Origin: Atlantibacter hermannii
GTDB taxonomy: Bacteria; Pseudomonadota; Gammaproteobacteria; Enterobacterales; Enterobacteriaceae
DNA: 64,000 nt
NCBI GenBank assembly: GCA_900635495.1
Contig: LR134136.1
Span: forward strand, 558,001 to 622,000
Direction: 5' to 3'
The translations under genes were made by a program, and so were the position numbers. Below the pieces are notes generated by a model. That model ran no database searches and was not told where the DNA came from. It worked only from the letters and a program-made list of their open reading frames with translations. Each line of letters opens with the position of its first letter. Position 1 is the stretch's first letter. Of the stretch, positions 45,284 to 57,883 are shown in pieces.

Positions 45284-45784
45284 TCACGCAGAACCGGCCA
45301 ATGCCTGATGGGTCAACCACAGCCGGGTATCGAATTCCAGCTGGTGGTAATCCGGCTCCATATGACAGCACAGCTGGTAAAAAGCTTTGTTGTGCTCTTT
45401 CTCTTTCAGGTGCGCCAGTTCGTGTACCACGATCATGCGTAAAAAGGGTTCCGGCGCCTGGCGAAACACCGTTGCCACGCGGATTTCCGCCTTCGCTTTG
45501 AGCTTATTGCCCTGCACCCGTGAGATGGCCGTATGCAGCCCCAGCGCGTGTTTGAGGACGTGGATCTTATTGTCGTACGCGACCTTACTTAACGGGGCGC
45601 TGCTGCGCAGATGACGATTTTTAATCTCCTGAACGTAGTTCCACAGGGCTTTATCCGTCGCGATATCATGCAGTTGTGGGTAACGCTTATTCAGCACTTC
45701 GCCGAGCCGCCCCTGTTCGATCAGGCTGTTGACCTGGCTTAACAACGATTCAGGATAGCCCTGAAGGTACAGCAGTGCGCTCAT
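45284..45784 (-). CDS. ygjP: YgjP-like metallopeptidase-domain protein
   Basis: Zinc protein (166 residues) of the YgjP/WLM metallopeptidase-like family. The zinc motif HELAHLKEKEHNKAFY lies near 122-137 (HExxH with a downstream histidine). In E. coli YgjP has been reported to act as a UTP pyrophosphatase, so the peptidase label is by domain only. Conserved block SRVQGNKLKAKAEIRVATVFR. It is divergent from rlmG. Confidence 0.9.
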   Translation of the reverse strand: MSALLYLQGYPESLLSQVNSLIEQGRLGEVLNKRYPQLHDIATDKALWNYVQEIKNRHLRSSAPLSKVAYDNKIHVLKHALGLHTAISRVQGNKLKAKAEIRVATVFRQAPEPFLRMIVVHELAHLKEKEHNKAFYQLCCHMEPDYHQLEFDTRLWLTHQALAGSA

Positions 45785-45869
45785 GGATGCCTCTGCGGGA
45801 GAAAAAAAGGTTTACTCAGATGCGTAATTAAGGGATAAATCGCGCGAATTTTAGCACCGTGGAGGGCCG

Positions 45870-49056
<3,187 letters not shown>

Positions 49057-49164
49057 TTACTAATTTAGCTGGCCTGACGGGGAATGGAAAAAGCGGAATC
49101 GGTGATTGTGATGGGATTCAAAGAACGCCCGCCTGGAAGGCAGGCGAACCTGCCGTTGCAACCG

Positions 49165-50481
49165 TTAGCGGCTTCTGGCGAGGTAGTGGGCCATTTCTTC
49201 GGCGGGCACCATGCCACCGCCGGTGGCCCAGACCAGATGAGTGGCATTGCGCTGCGCCTGCTCGCTAAAGCGGCTGCGGTACGCATTATCCCAACGCCAC
49301 GGGCCTGCCATGCCCGCCAGAGCGGAGGGTTCGAGCGCGATGTTTTCCTGTTGATTCAGCATGCCTAACAGGGTGAACAACGTGTCATCGCTCAGGGTGT
49401 AATAACCGTCAATCAACCGTTCCATGGCCCGGCCCACAAAGCCGGAAGCGCGGCCAACCGCCAGCCCGTCGGCGGCGGTCTGGTTATCGATCCCCAGATC
49501 CTGTACCGCAATACCGTCATGTAAACCGGTATGAACACCCAGCAGCATACAGGGTGAGTGGGTCGGCTCAGCGAAAATGCAGTGCGCCGCATCGCCAAAC
49601 GCCAGCTTCAGACCAAACGCCACGCCACCGGGACCGCCACCCACGCCGCACGGCAGATAGACAAACAGCGGATGTTCGGCATCCACTTTGCGGCCTGCAT
49701 CGGCAAACTGACGCTTCAGCCTTTGGCCGGCAACGGCGTAGCCGAGAAACAAATTACGGGAGTTTTCATCGTCAATGAAAAAGCAGCGTGGGTCCTGTTC
49801 CGCCTCGCGTCGGCCCTGTTCCACGGCGACGCTGTAATCGTCGGCATATTCCACCACCGTGACGCCGTGGGCGCGCAACAGCGCTTTTTTCCATGCGCGG
49901 GCGTCTGCCGACATATGAACGCTAACCTGAAAGCCCAGTCTGGCGGAGGCGATGCCGATGGAAAGGCCGAGATTACCGGTAGAGCCTACCGCGATGCGAT
50001 GCTGACTAAAAAATTGGCGGAATGGCGCATCGGCAAGCTGGCGATAGTCGTCGGTGAGCCGTAACAGCCCCGCGTCGATGGCCAGTTTCTCCGCATGAAA
50101 CAGCACTTCATAAATCCCACCACGGGCTTTAATCGAGCCGGACACCGGCAGGTGGCTGTCTTTCTTAAGCCACAGTTGACCGGGCAGTGGGTGCCCATAA
50201 TGCGCTTCAAGCGCAGTTTGCATGGCAGGAATGGCCAGGCAGGGGGATTCGATAATGCCGCCGCTGGCGGCAGTTTCCGGAAACGCCTGCGCAATCCAGG
50301 GCGCAAAACGTTGCAGACGCGCTTCGGCGTCTTCCACATCATGATGCGTTAAACCGACCCAGGGCAACCCTTCCGCCAGTGAGGTGGCGGCAGGGTTGAA
50401 CCACTGGATCTCGCGCAGGGCGATTAAATCATGCAGCAGCGGAAAGCGGCTAAGCAGTTGCGGAACGGTATGGGCAGGCAT
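49165..50481 (-). CDS. dsdA: D-serine ammonia-lyase DsdA
   Basis: PLP-dependent D-serine dehydratase (438 residues) that removes toxic D-serine to pyruvate and ammonia. The PLP lysine is K118 in SGSIKARGG. The glycine loop GSTGNLGLSIG and THLVWATGGGMVP at the C-terminus are typical. Unlike E. coli there is no dsdX transporter or dsdC regulator beside it; it is a single gene between fadH and opgB. Confidence 0.95.
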   Translation of the reverse strand: MPAHTVPQLLSRFPLLHDLIALREIQWFNPAATSLAEGLPWVGLTHHDVEDAEARLQRFAPWIAQAFPETAASGGIIESPCLAIPAMQTALEAHYGHPLPGQLWLKKDSHLPVSGSIKARGGIYEVLFHAEKLAIDAGLLRLTDDYRQLADAPFRQFFSQHRIAVGSTGNLGLSIGIASARLGFQVSVHMSADARAWKKALLRAHGVTVVEYADDYSVAVEQGRREAEQDPRCFFIDDENSRNLFLGYAVAGQRLKRQFADAGRKVDAEHPLFVYLPCGVGGGPGGVAFGLKLAFGDAAHCIFAEPTHSPCMLLGVHTGLHDGIAVQDLGIDNQTAADGLAVGRASGFVGRAMERLIDGYYTLSDDTLFTLLGMLNQQENIALEPSALAGMAGPWRWDNAYRSRFSEQAQRNATHLVWATGGGMVPAEEMAHYLARSR

Positions 50482-50518
50482 GAGAGGCTCCTTCGGGTGT
50501 TTACGCCCATCATAGTCG

Positions 50519-52810
50519 TCACCCCTCGGATTTCACCACTTTAATGTCAACCATCCCGATACCCAGCTTGCGCGGCGAATGACCCAGAATATTGCCTTCG
50601 TTGGTCTCCTGCGGCGCGGGCGGCACAATCACCAGCGTATTACTGCGCGACGGGTTATCGAAGTGCAGCGTGGTGGTGGAGACCTCGTTACCCAGCGTCA
50701 GCGTTTGCTCGCTGTCACCGACCCGAACCGGGATCGGCTGTCCGGCATTCGGACCAAAGGCTTTGGCGGTGATCACCAGTTCGAATTTTTCCGGTAGCGG
50801 CGCGTTATATTCAATTTTCACTTCTTTATCCAGTTGCGCGTTGGACCAGCGTCCCCAGGATTCCGGGCGGGAAATGCCGCTAAAACTTTTCACCTCTTCT
50901 GGCGCGCCCGCCACGTTAAAGACGAAGCTGTCGGCTTTATAGCGGATATCGTTATCGACGGTTTTCAGCATATCGACGTTGCCCTGATAACGCAGGGTGT
51001 CGATAACCGTATCGCGGAACGCCGCTTTGCCTTGCCACTTCGGTTTATCGACGTGGCTGATCTTTTGTTCGCCGCCCAACTGGCCCTGCGAAACGCACCA
51101 GTCGGTTGATAACGCCCACTGGGATGACCACAGACGCGCCATTTTGTAGCAGCGGTCGACCCAGATGAAATTATCGCGCGGGGCGAAATCGGCCAGCTGA
51201 TAGCGTAGCGGCGCGGAATATTCACTTTCCGGCAGGGGTTCCACTTTTTTATCAGACACCCGCAGCAGCAGCGGTAGACGGAACTTCGAGCCGGAAAAGG
51301 CAATGGTCTGTTTTTCCTGATCCACGGTGAAGTCTTTAATTTCACGTGGGAAGTTCCACAGGCGGATCACACCCGGCTTCCAGGCCAACACTTTCTCTTT
51401 CATGTTCAGGAACACGGTAGAGAGGGAATCGCCCGACAGGCTACTGCGCCCGAGGCCGATAAAGTTATCGCCACCCAGAATATCCAGCACCGTGGCGCCG
51501 TTATCCATGGTGTTACGCTTCACGGCCATCACGTCCTGCTGAGGCTTATCGCCGCGCAGAATAAAGAACAGGTTGTTACGATCCTGCTGGTTGAGGTATT
51601 TCCACGCCGTATTGTTCATCGCCAGATGATCGGAGGAAACGACGATCACCGTATTTTTGAAATATGGAGAGGCTTTGATTTTATTAATAAAGGCCGCGAT
51701 ATGCTGCTGGCTGCAGGTCACTGCGCTGAAGGACTGGTTGGCTTTGCCGTCAATGTCGTAGCGCTTACGCTCACAGGTACGCGACACAAATCCGTCAGGA
51801 TGGTGCGTGTCTACCGTCAGGGTGAACAGTGAGAATCGCTTGCCTTCTTTGGACAGCGTTTCGAATTTCTGCCAGGCCTGCTCTAACACTGTGTCGTCGT
51901 AAAACCCCCAGTCGTTGCGGTAATGCGGGTCAGCGACCACGCTTTTCAGTTCATCCGCGCCGTACAAATGGTCAAAACCGTGGGACTTTAAGAACACGTC
52001 TTTACCGGCAAAGCGCAGGCTGGCGCCCTGGACGAAGTGGTTTTCATAGCCGGAATTTTTAAGGATATCCCCCAGGCAAATATTTTGTGGGAAGAAACTC
52101 GACATCGAAGCCGACGCATTGCCTTCGAAAGGCGCAAACAGCGGAATGCCGCACTGCGAGGCTACCATGCCGGCAATGGTGTAATCGGTGCCCGGTAGCT
52201 GCGCGGTGTGGCTGAAATCAATGCCTTCAGACTTTAACGCCCCCAGTTCAGGCGTGAGGCCAGGAAAGGCCTGGTCGTCGAAATAAGTGCGCTCCAGACT
52301 TTCACCGTAGATATACACCAGATTCAGCCTGGGGTTATCGATGACTTTTTTCGGCTCTTTGTAATAGGTCACGAAATCAGGATCGCCATCGCGACTCTGC
52401 GATTTCACCAGTTCGGTGATCTGGCGAAAGGCAGGGCTGGCATCCACAGAGGCTAACGCCATGACCAGCGCCAGGAGGCTGTAGCCAAAATGGTAAGGGC
52501 GATGGCGGCGGCGGCGTAACACCCACGCCAGTGTGCCAAATACCAGCACCAGCGCGGCAATCAGGCCTGCGCCGGGTAACAGATATTTGCCAATGCCTGC
52601 GCCAGCCAGACTGTTAGTCAGCGTGTAGATGACGGCGTCGTTAATCCCGTCGCCAGTGAAATAGTCGCTGGCATACAGGGTAATATTAAGAATGACGAAC
52701 AGGCCTAATACAACCAGGGTGGCGGCAAACCACCAGCTGTTACGGCCCGCTTTCAGGGAATAAATAACAATTGAGGTAATAAATAAAAAAACCGAAAGCA
52801 GTTCTGACAA
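50519..52810 (-). CDS. opgB: Phosphoglycerol transferase I OpgB (MdoB)
   Basis: Inner-membrane enzyme with a periplasmic catalytic domain that moves phosphoglycerol from phosphatidylglycerol to osmoregulated periplasmic glucans. Four hydrophobic helices fall in residues 1-135, then a sulfatase/alkaline-phosphatase-like domain with YIYGESLERTYFD (metal-binding T) near 165 and SSDHLAMNN near 400. The start is the TTG at 52810 (SELLSVF), with GAGGA eight bases upstream as in E. coli; a TTG two codons earlier at 52816 is the alternative. About 763 residues. Confidence 0.93.
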   Translation of the reverse strand: MSELLSVFLFITSIVIYSLKAGRNSWWFAATLVVLGLFVILNITLYASDYFTGDGINDAVIYTLTNSLAGAGIGKYLLPGAGLIAALVLVFGTLAWVLRRRRHRPYHFGYSLLALVMALASVDASPAFRQITELVKSQSRDGDPDFVTYYKEPKKVIDNPRLNLVYIYGESLERTYFDDQAFPGLTPELGALKSEGIDFSHTAQLPGTDYTIAGMVASQCGIPLFAPFEGNASASMSSFFPQNICLGDILKNSGYENHFVQGASLRFAGKDVFLKSHGFDHLYGADELKSVVADPHYRNDWGFYDDTVLEQAWQKFETLSKEGKRFSLFTLTVDTHHPDGFVSRTCERKRYDIDGKANQSFSAVTCSQQHIAAFINKIKASPYFKNTVIVVSSDHLAMNNTAWKYLNQQDRNNLFFILRGDKPQQDVMAVKRNTMDNGATVLDILGGDNFIGLGRSSLSGDSLSTVFLNMKEKVLAWKPGVIRLWNFPREIKDFTVDQEKQTIAFSGSKFRLPLLLRVSDKKVEPLPESEYSAPLRYQLADFAPRDNFIWVDRCYKMARLWSSQWALSTDWCVSQGQLGGEQKISHVDKPKWQGKAAFRDTVIDTLRYQGNVDMLKTVDNDIRYKADSFVFNVAGAPEEVKSFSGISRPESWGRWSNAQLDKEVKIEYNAPLPEKFELVITAKAFGPNAGQPIPVRVGDSEQTLTLGNEVSTTTLHFDNPSRSNTLVIVPPAPQETNEGNILGHSPRKLGIGMVDIKVVKSEG

Positions 52811-53017
52811 CGCCAAATCCTCATCAACAGGCGCAATGCCTATTCAGATCAACACTTTTAACTACACAATCTAACTTTTCGGTAACACACCTGCAATTTT
52901 AGTGTCATCAAGGTGTGCCGTGGTTAGGAATTGGTTTAGTTATGGGATTATTTGACTGGGCGCACATTGCGCACCGCGGGCAGTGTAGCGGCAAAGTTTG
53001 AGGGAAATAAGGAGAAA

Positions 53018-53041
53018 ACGGGTGTAAAAAAACACCCGTTG
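53018..53041 (-). terminator. Terminator after yjjA
   Basis: Stem AACGGGTG / CACCCGTT around an A-rich loop, six bases beyond the yjjA stop on the minus strand. Confidence 0.8.
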
Positions 53042-53046
53042 GGCGG

Positions 53047-53541
53047 TTACATCAGGAAGCTTACGCCTTGCTTAAGTACCAGATCGCAGGCTTTGGTTTT
53101 CACCTTTTCCGCCAGCGGTGAATTGCCGATTGTGCTGAGGTTGAGCTGATCGCCCTGGGCGGTATTCAGCAACCCCATCAGCCCTTCAGTGTAATCCGGC
53201 GTGGTGGTTTGCGCCTGTGGCGTGCTGAGACCTAACTTTTCCATAATCTGATTTTTCACGTTTTCGGTATTCGTGGCGGAAACCAGTTTTTGTTTCATGC
53301 AATAACCGAGGATCCCGGCGACATTAGGCATATTTTCCGAGCTCAGCGCCTGGGCGCTGCCGCCAAGCAGGCCGGAGAGAGAAGAGAGCGACGCGCCGCC
53401 CTGCGTACCGTTCGTCGTGGACTGGCTAAGCTGGCTGGCGGCGCTGGACAGGCTTTCCTGCCAGCTGGCGGCGGTCGCGCTGGTGGTCAGAAGCAAAGCG
53501 CCGCAGGCGGCGAGCTGAAATATCGATTTTACTGATTTCAT
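53047..53541 (-). CDS. yjjA: Exported DUF2501 protein YjjA
   Basis: Periplasmic or secreted protein (164 residues, DUF2501). The signal peptide MKSVKSIFQLAACGALLL plus TTSATA is cleaved before ASWQES. The mature chain is Ser/Gln-rich and then helical, with the conserved end KTKACDLVLKQGVSFLM carrying one cysteine, and another cysteine at GILGYCMKQK. The function is unknown. The start at 53541 is taken at the signal peptide; a GTG two codons upstream is possible. Confidence 0.9.
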   Translation of the reverse strand: MKSVKSIFQLAACGALLLTTSATAASWQESLSSAASQLSQSTTNGTQGGASLSSLSGLLGGSAQALSSENMPNVAGILGYCMKQKLVSATNTENVKNQIMEKLGLSTPQAQTTTPDYTEGLMGLLNTAQGDQLNLSTIGNSPLAEKVKTKACDLVLKQGVSFLM

Positions 53542-53672
53542 CGGCACGATCTCGTGTGGGGGCTGCCGGGCAGGCAGACGTTACGGGTAGTATACCGACA
53601 GCCGCAGCAGAGGGGAGAGGGCGGCAGGCGTTTAAGCGGTTGACGCCTGCGGTTTAGGAGTTGTCCTGATAA

Positions 53673-54413
53673 TCACACTTCTCTGCCGGTGACGCGGCTA
53701 CGGTAACTGTCCCAGTCGAAATTCACCCACAGACTGTTGCCAAGGCGCATGCGATCCATCACGCGTTCACCCAGCAAGGCATTCATCTCTTTGATCGGCA
53801 AGTTGGTCAACATACCGGTCGGACGTTTTGAAGATGATCGACGGTCAACGATCTGATTGATGATCACCTTCTCGTAGCGAGATTCCGTTTGCATGCCGAT
53901 TTCATCAATTACCAACAGATCCACATTGCTGAGATCGTTGATTAGCCGCTCTTCCGTGGTATCTGCGCCATCACTGAAGGTGCCTTTCATGGCCGACATG
54001 ATATCTGCGACGGTGATGATCATGACCGATTTGCCGCGTAGCAGCAGTTCATTACAAATGGCGGCGGCCAGATGGTTTTTTCCGGTACCCGGACGGCCTG
54101 AAAAGACGAAGCTGGCAATGTTGCCGTCAAATTCCGCCGCGTACTTCCTGGCGAGCTCCAACGCTTTCATTTGCCCTTGCGATTCAACCTGGTAATTATC
54201 GAACGAGCAGTTCATATGCAGTTCACGGATCCCGGAACGTTTAAACGTCCGCTGCATTTTCATCGCCTGATTTTCACGGGCGACAGAGGCCGATCGCAAT
54301 TTGCCTTGCTCCTGCTGCCAGGCGAGCAACTCTTCGGCCGTGGTGAAGGCCGGTTTGATATCGCGGGGCATCATCTTTTTCAGTCGTGTCATCAGGTCAG
54401 TGACGTGTTTCAT
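53673..54413 (-). CDS. dnaC: Helicase loader DnaC
   Basis: AAA+ ATPase (246 residues) that loads DnaB helicase at the origin and at restarted forks. Walker A is FSGRPGTGKNHLAAA near 101-115 and Walker B LLVIDEIGMQTES near 168-180. The N-terminal 75 residues form the DnaB-binding domain. It starts two bases after the dnaT stop; the two form the conserved dnaTC operon. Confidence 0.96.
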   Translation of the reverse strand: MKHVTDLMTRLKKMMPRDIKPAFTTAEELLAWQQEQGKLRSASVARENQAMKMQRTFKRSGIRELHMNCSFDNYQVESQGQMKALELARKYAAEFDGNIASFVFSGRPGTGKNHLAAAICNELLLRGKSVMIITVADIMSAMKGTFSDGADTTEERLINDLSNVDLLVIDEIGMQTESRYEKVIINQIVDRRSSSKRPTGMLTNLPIKEMNALLGERVMDRMRLGNSLWVNFDWDSYRSRVTGREV

Positions 54414-54415
54414 CG

Positions 54416-54961
54416 TTAGCCTCTGAATCCATCTGGAATGCTGTTATCTGGTTGCGGCACGCTATTCACATCGCGGCGCGGCGCGCCGTTATTGCTGGCC
54501 CGGCTAATTTGCACACTGCGCGCCAGCTTTTGTTGCCACTGGACGTGATGAAAAACTTTGCCTTCCGCCTGCCAGTAACTAATAAACGTCGCGAGTTCTT
54601 CGTCGGTGACGGGCTGGATCAAATTAATGCCCCACAAGGCCGCCATTCTTTGAAAATCCGCATCGGGTTTCCACGCGGGATACATGGCGAATTTACCCAG
54701 TGGAACCGGCACAATCGCTGCCTGCGTGGTGAGTTCATTAAACAGCTGGTCTTCCAGGGCGACATCTGACTGAGGCGCATTCAGCCGCGCTTCGAGCTCC
54801 ATCAGTTCTGCCATGCGCGCAGGCGTAACCGCGTAAAAGGCCGGGGCGTTATCTTTAAATACCGCCAGCGCGCCGTTCTCAGCGCGAGCCAGCGCGCCTT
54901 GCGGATTGTCATGAAAGGCGTCAATGCCAATAACGTCAGGTGTCAGGATTCTGGAAGACAT
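54416..54961 (-). CDS. dnaT: Primosomal protein DnaT
   Basis: Replication restart protein (181 residues) of the PriA-PriB-DnaT pathway, which binds single-stranded DNA and hands the fork to DnaB-DnaC. N-terminal MSSRILTPDVIGIDAFHDNP and the C-terminal ssDNA-binding domain with GKFAMYPAWKPDADFQR and WQQKLARSVQISRA are conserved. The C-terminal tail is Pro/Ser/Asp-rich and flexible. Confidence 0.96.
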   Translation of the reverse strand: MSSRILTPDVIGIDAFHDNPQGALARAENGALAVFKDNAPAFYAVTPARMAELMELEARLNAPQSDVALEDQLFNELTTQAAIVPVPLGKFAMYPAWKPDADFQRMAALWGINLIQPVTDEELATFISYWQAEGKVFHHVQWQQKLARSVQISRASNNGAPRRDVNSVPQPDNSIPDGFRG

Positions 54962-55109
54962 AAAACTTTCTCAAAACAGGGGGTTAACTGCCAGGGCTTA
55001 AATACACACGTCCGGGCTGGCGAGGCTCTTTCCATAGTAGCACAGTCGGGGGCGCGTTTTAGCGCCCTGACCCGACATTCGCACGTCTCAGCGCAGCGCG
55101 GCAGAGACA

Positions 55110-55583
55110 TTATACGCGAGGTTTTTTACGGTACAGCCATAAGCCAGGCAGGGAGAGGCCGATGGACAACGCGCCAACGATAAAAGACGCTTTCAGGAAA
55201 TTGGTGACCAGCGCCACCATCAGGGGATCGCTGTATCCAAAGTGGCTAAGTTTTACAGCGGAAATCATGGCGGTATAGGCGTAAATCCCCGGAAACATTG
55301 GGATCACGGCGGCGACGGTGAATACTTTCGGATGCGCCAGATACCAGCGCGACCAGCGGATGCCAATAATGCCGATTAATATCGACGCCACAAAGGTGCT
55401 CCACTCAATATTAAAGCCCGCCGTCATCATCGCCATGCGTGAACCATGTCCGATAGCGCCCAGCAGTGCAACCCACGGTAACGCGCGCTGCGGCACGTTA
55501 AATACCAGTGCGAATCCTACCGCAGGAATGGCGGATAAAATCATGTCCTGCATGAGCGCCAGGATAAAATCGATTATGCCCAT
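55110..55583 (-). CDS. yjjB: Succinate exporter subunit YjjB (ThrE family)
   Basis: Small membrane subunit (157 residues) of the split ThrE-family transporter YjjPB, implicated in succinate export under oxygen limitation. Five hydrophobic segments; conserved LLGAIGHGSRMAMMTAGFN and YLAHPKVFTVAAVIPMFPG. The start at 55583 (MGIIDF) aligns with E. coli MGVIEF. It overlaps the end of yjjP by ten bases, so the two are translated together. Confidence 0.93.
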   Translation of the reverse strand: MGIIDFILALMQDMILSAIPAVGFALVFNVPQRALPWVALLGAIGHGSRMAMMTAGFNIEWSTFVASILIGIIGIRWSRWYLAHPKVFTVAAVIPMFPGIYAYTAMISAVKLSHFGYSDPLMVALVTNFLKASFIVGALSIGLSLPGLWLYRKKPRV

Positions 55584-56350
55584 CCGCGCAGTCCCCATAA
55601 TGATAACGCCATCACTACCCCGATGCAGGTTGCCAGGGTTAACAGGCTTGCCATCGCCCAGCGGGCGAGGCCGGTATTAATATGGCCTTTAAACATATCC
55701 GCCACGGCGTTGATTAACGGGAAACCGGGGACCAGCAGCAATACGCTGGCGGCCATCGAAACGGTCGAACTTTGGGTAAAAGGCGGCAGCGACAGCAGTA
55801 AGCCGGATACCGTTGTCGCGACAAACGCCGTCAGACAGAAATTTATCTGTGGATGCAAATGGCGTTGGGTAAACACCTGCCGCACATACATCGCCACCGC
55901 ACTGGCGATAAACGTGACCAGCGCGCCGTCCCATCCACCGTTGTTAAGCTTGCAAAAGCAGGCGCAGGACAGCCCCACCATTGTCACAACCAGCCAGCGC
56001 GGGTAACGCAGCGGTTTTATTTGGCTGAAACGCTTTTTAACCGCAAACGCGTCGATGAGCTTATGTTCGGCCAGAATGACGATGTGTTGAACTTCAGTAA
56101 CGACATGCATATTGATGCCGCGATCGACATTCTTGCGCGTGGTGGTCTGGCATTGATCGTTTTTAATGGTAGTTAACACAATCGCATTGGCCGAAATCGA
56201 ACTTTCCACACAGTCCATTCCCAGAGCGAGGCCGAGGCGGGTAGACAATTCTTCTATCAGCGCACTCTCTGCGCCATGTTGTAGTAAAAACAGACCGCAC
56301 TGAATGCATAAGCGAGTGACTTCACGCTGTGTAACGACGTCTTGTTCCAT
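55574..56350 (-). CDS. yjjP: Succinate exporter subunit YjjP (ThrE family)
   Basis: Larger ThrE-family subunit (258 residues). A cytoplasmic N-terminal domain (1-110: RLCIQCGLFLLQHGAESALIEELSTRLG in part) precedes five membrane helices. Conserved SCACFCKLNNGGWDGALVTF and FPLINAVADMFKGHINTGLARW in part. Works with YjjB. Confidence 0.93.
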   Translation of the reverse strand: MEQDVVTQREVTRLCIQCGLFLLQHGAESALIEELSTRLGLALGMDCVESSISANAIVLTTIKNDQCQTTTRKNVDRGINMHVVTEVQHIVILAEHKLIDAFAVKKRFSQIKPLRYPRWLVVTMVGLSCACFCKLNNGGWDGALVTFIASAVAMYVRQVFTQRHLHPQINFCLTAFVATTVSGLLLSLPPFTQSSTVSMAASVLLLVPGFPLINAVADMFKGHINTGLARWAMASLLTLATCIGVVMALSLWGLRGWA

Positions 56351-57178
56351 GATTTACGCAAACCGCTCAACAACAAAAATGGGCAGAAGAGGGTTTTAAC
56401 ACAGGGGGCTGTGGAAAATTTAGTCGTCTGGATCAAATTTTCAGCAGAAATTTATAGCTTTGGTCTTATTGACTGTTTTAGGTTTTTCTTTAATTCTGCA
56501 AAAGTGGTTTTTATCTGGTGTTTATTTTGGTTTTAATATTTTTGTTTGTATTTTCTGCGACTAACAAGAAGCATGTCAGCGCTAAAGTATTTTGTAAAAA
56601 TAATGCGTATGAATTATTAAACGTTGTCGTCATTTGTGTCGAAAGAAATTTAATTTTGTTGAGCGCAGGGAGCAGGGTGTCTCTTCTCCTCTTAATAAGA
56701 GAATCGGGCGTCAACATAATGAAAAGCATAGAGAAAAAACAGATTTTTCTCAGGGTTACAGGAAAAAGTAAGGGGCGCAGAACTTATATAGTTTAGTCTT
56801 TTTTTGGATGTTATTTTGAATAACAATGTTACGTTTTAATGATTTCTAATTAAACAATTAAATAAATTTAAAACAATGAAAATGTGCTTCGTTGCGTCGA
56901 TTTACGAATATTGTGTGTAATATTGGATGGTTTTTCTTTCGAATTGATTTGATTTTCTTTCATTATAAATTAATTCTTAAATGTATTTTAATTTCTGGAT
57001 ATTGACTCTTGCAGAGACCATTTTTAGAATGTTCTTAAATAGCTTTCTCTACCGGCAAATACATTCGTATTCTGCTCTTTCTCACTATCTGAGAAATACC
57101 TAATTCATCATTAATTTTTATTTAATTACTTAAATTATACGGGACGTGAATACTTAAGGCGATATTCAAGGAGGAAGC
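56351..57178. other. AT-rich upstream region of yjjQ-bglJ
   Basis: An 828-bp interval with very low GC, long A/T runs and no convincing gene. In E. coli the yjjQ-bglJ operon is silenced by H-NS, and this composition fits such binding. Short frames here lack RBSs and conservation. A good RBS (AAGGAGGAAGC) precedes yjjQ. Confidence 0.6.
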
Positions 57179-57883
57179 ATGTTACCTAATTATAACAGAC
57201 AGGCTATTGTCGTCAGCGAAACGCCTTTAATACATACCGGCCTTCAGAACGTTGTTGATAGCCACATAGCGAAAATGGGGCTTCTCCATTTTTCTGACGT
57301 GAAAAGTATCAGTGACAGCGAGTTAATTCGCACGTCGGTGATGATTGTTGAGCTGGGCGGCGACGAGCAAAGTCTGGTGAAAGAGTGTGAAGCCTATTAT
57401 TCGCTTATTAATCGGTTTCGCGAGATTCACTGGATATTTCTGGTGCCAAGAAGCTGTTTTGCCAGAGCGGTGGAATGGTTAATGCGCCCGGAAACCACGC
57501 TGTTGTCAACGTGCGAATCGGTAGAGAGTGTGGCGAAAGCCATCTTACTGGGAAGCCAGAAGGCAGACAGCATTAGTCATTCGTTACTCGCCGCCGATCT
57601 GGATAGCAGCGCTGATGAAGAGTGTCATCCGGTATTAACAGTATCGGAAAAACAGGTTTTACGGCTGTTGGGTAAAGGTTGGGGAATTAATCAAATCGCT
57701 CAATTACTTAAGAAAAGTAACAAAACGATCAGCGCTCAAAAGCACAGCGCAATGCGTCGCTTATCTTTGAAAACAAATGCAGATATGTATGCATGGATTA
57801 ATAGTTTTCAGGGCCTTAAAGAGTTGAATTTATTATCTATGCACAGGGATACGGAACAATGGAAGAATTGGGTAGTGAATTAA
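57179..57883 (+). CDS. yjjQ: LuxR-type regulator YjjQ
   Basis: Transcription repressor (234 residues) with an N-terminal receiver-like domain lacking the usual phospho-acceptor pattern and a C-terminal LuxR helix-turn-helix (about 150-205, LTVSEKQVLRLLGKGWGINQ). In E. coli YjjQ represses flagellar and capsule genes. It overlaps bglJ by 25 bases, so the two are one operon. Confidence 0.92.
   Translation: MLPNYNRQAIVVSETPLIHTGLQNVVDSHIAKMGLLHFSDVKSISDSELIRTSVMIVELGGDEQSLVKECEAYYSLINRFREIHWIFLVPRSCFARAVEWLMRPETTLLSTCESVESVAKAILLGSQKADSISHSLLAADLDSSADEECHPVLTVSEKQVLRLLGKGWGINQIAQLLKKSNKTISAQKHSAMRRLSLKTNADMYAWINSFQGLKELNLLSMHRDTEQWKNWVVN

Noticed and set aside
56518..56796. 92-codon frame in the AT-rich region
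   Set aside because: It has no good RBS and a composition expected by chance in AT-rich DNA; no similarity recognised.
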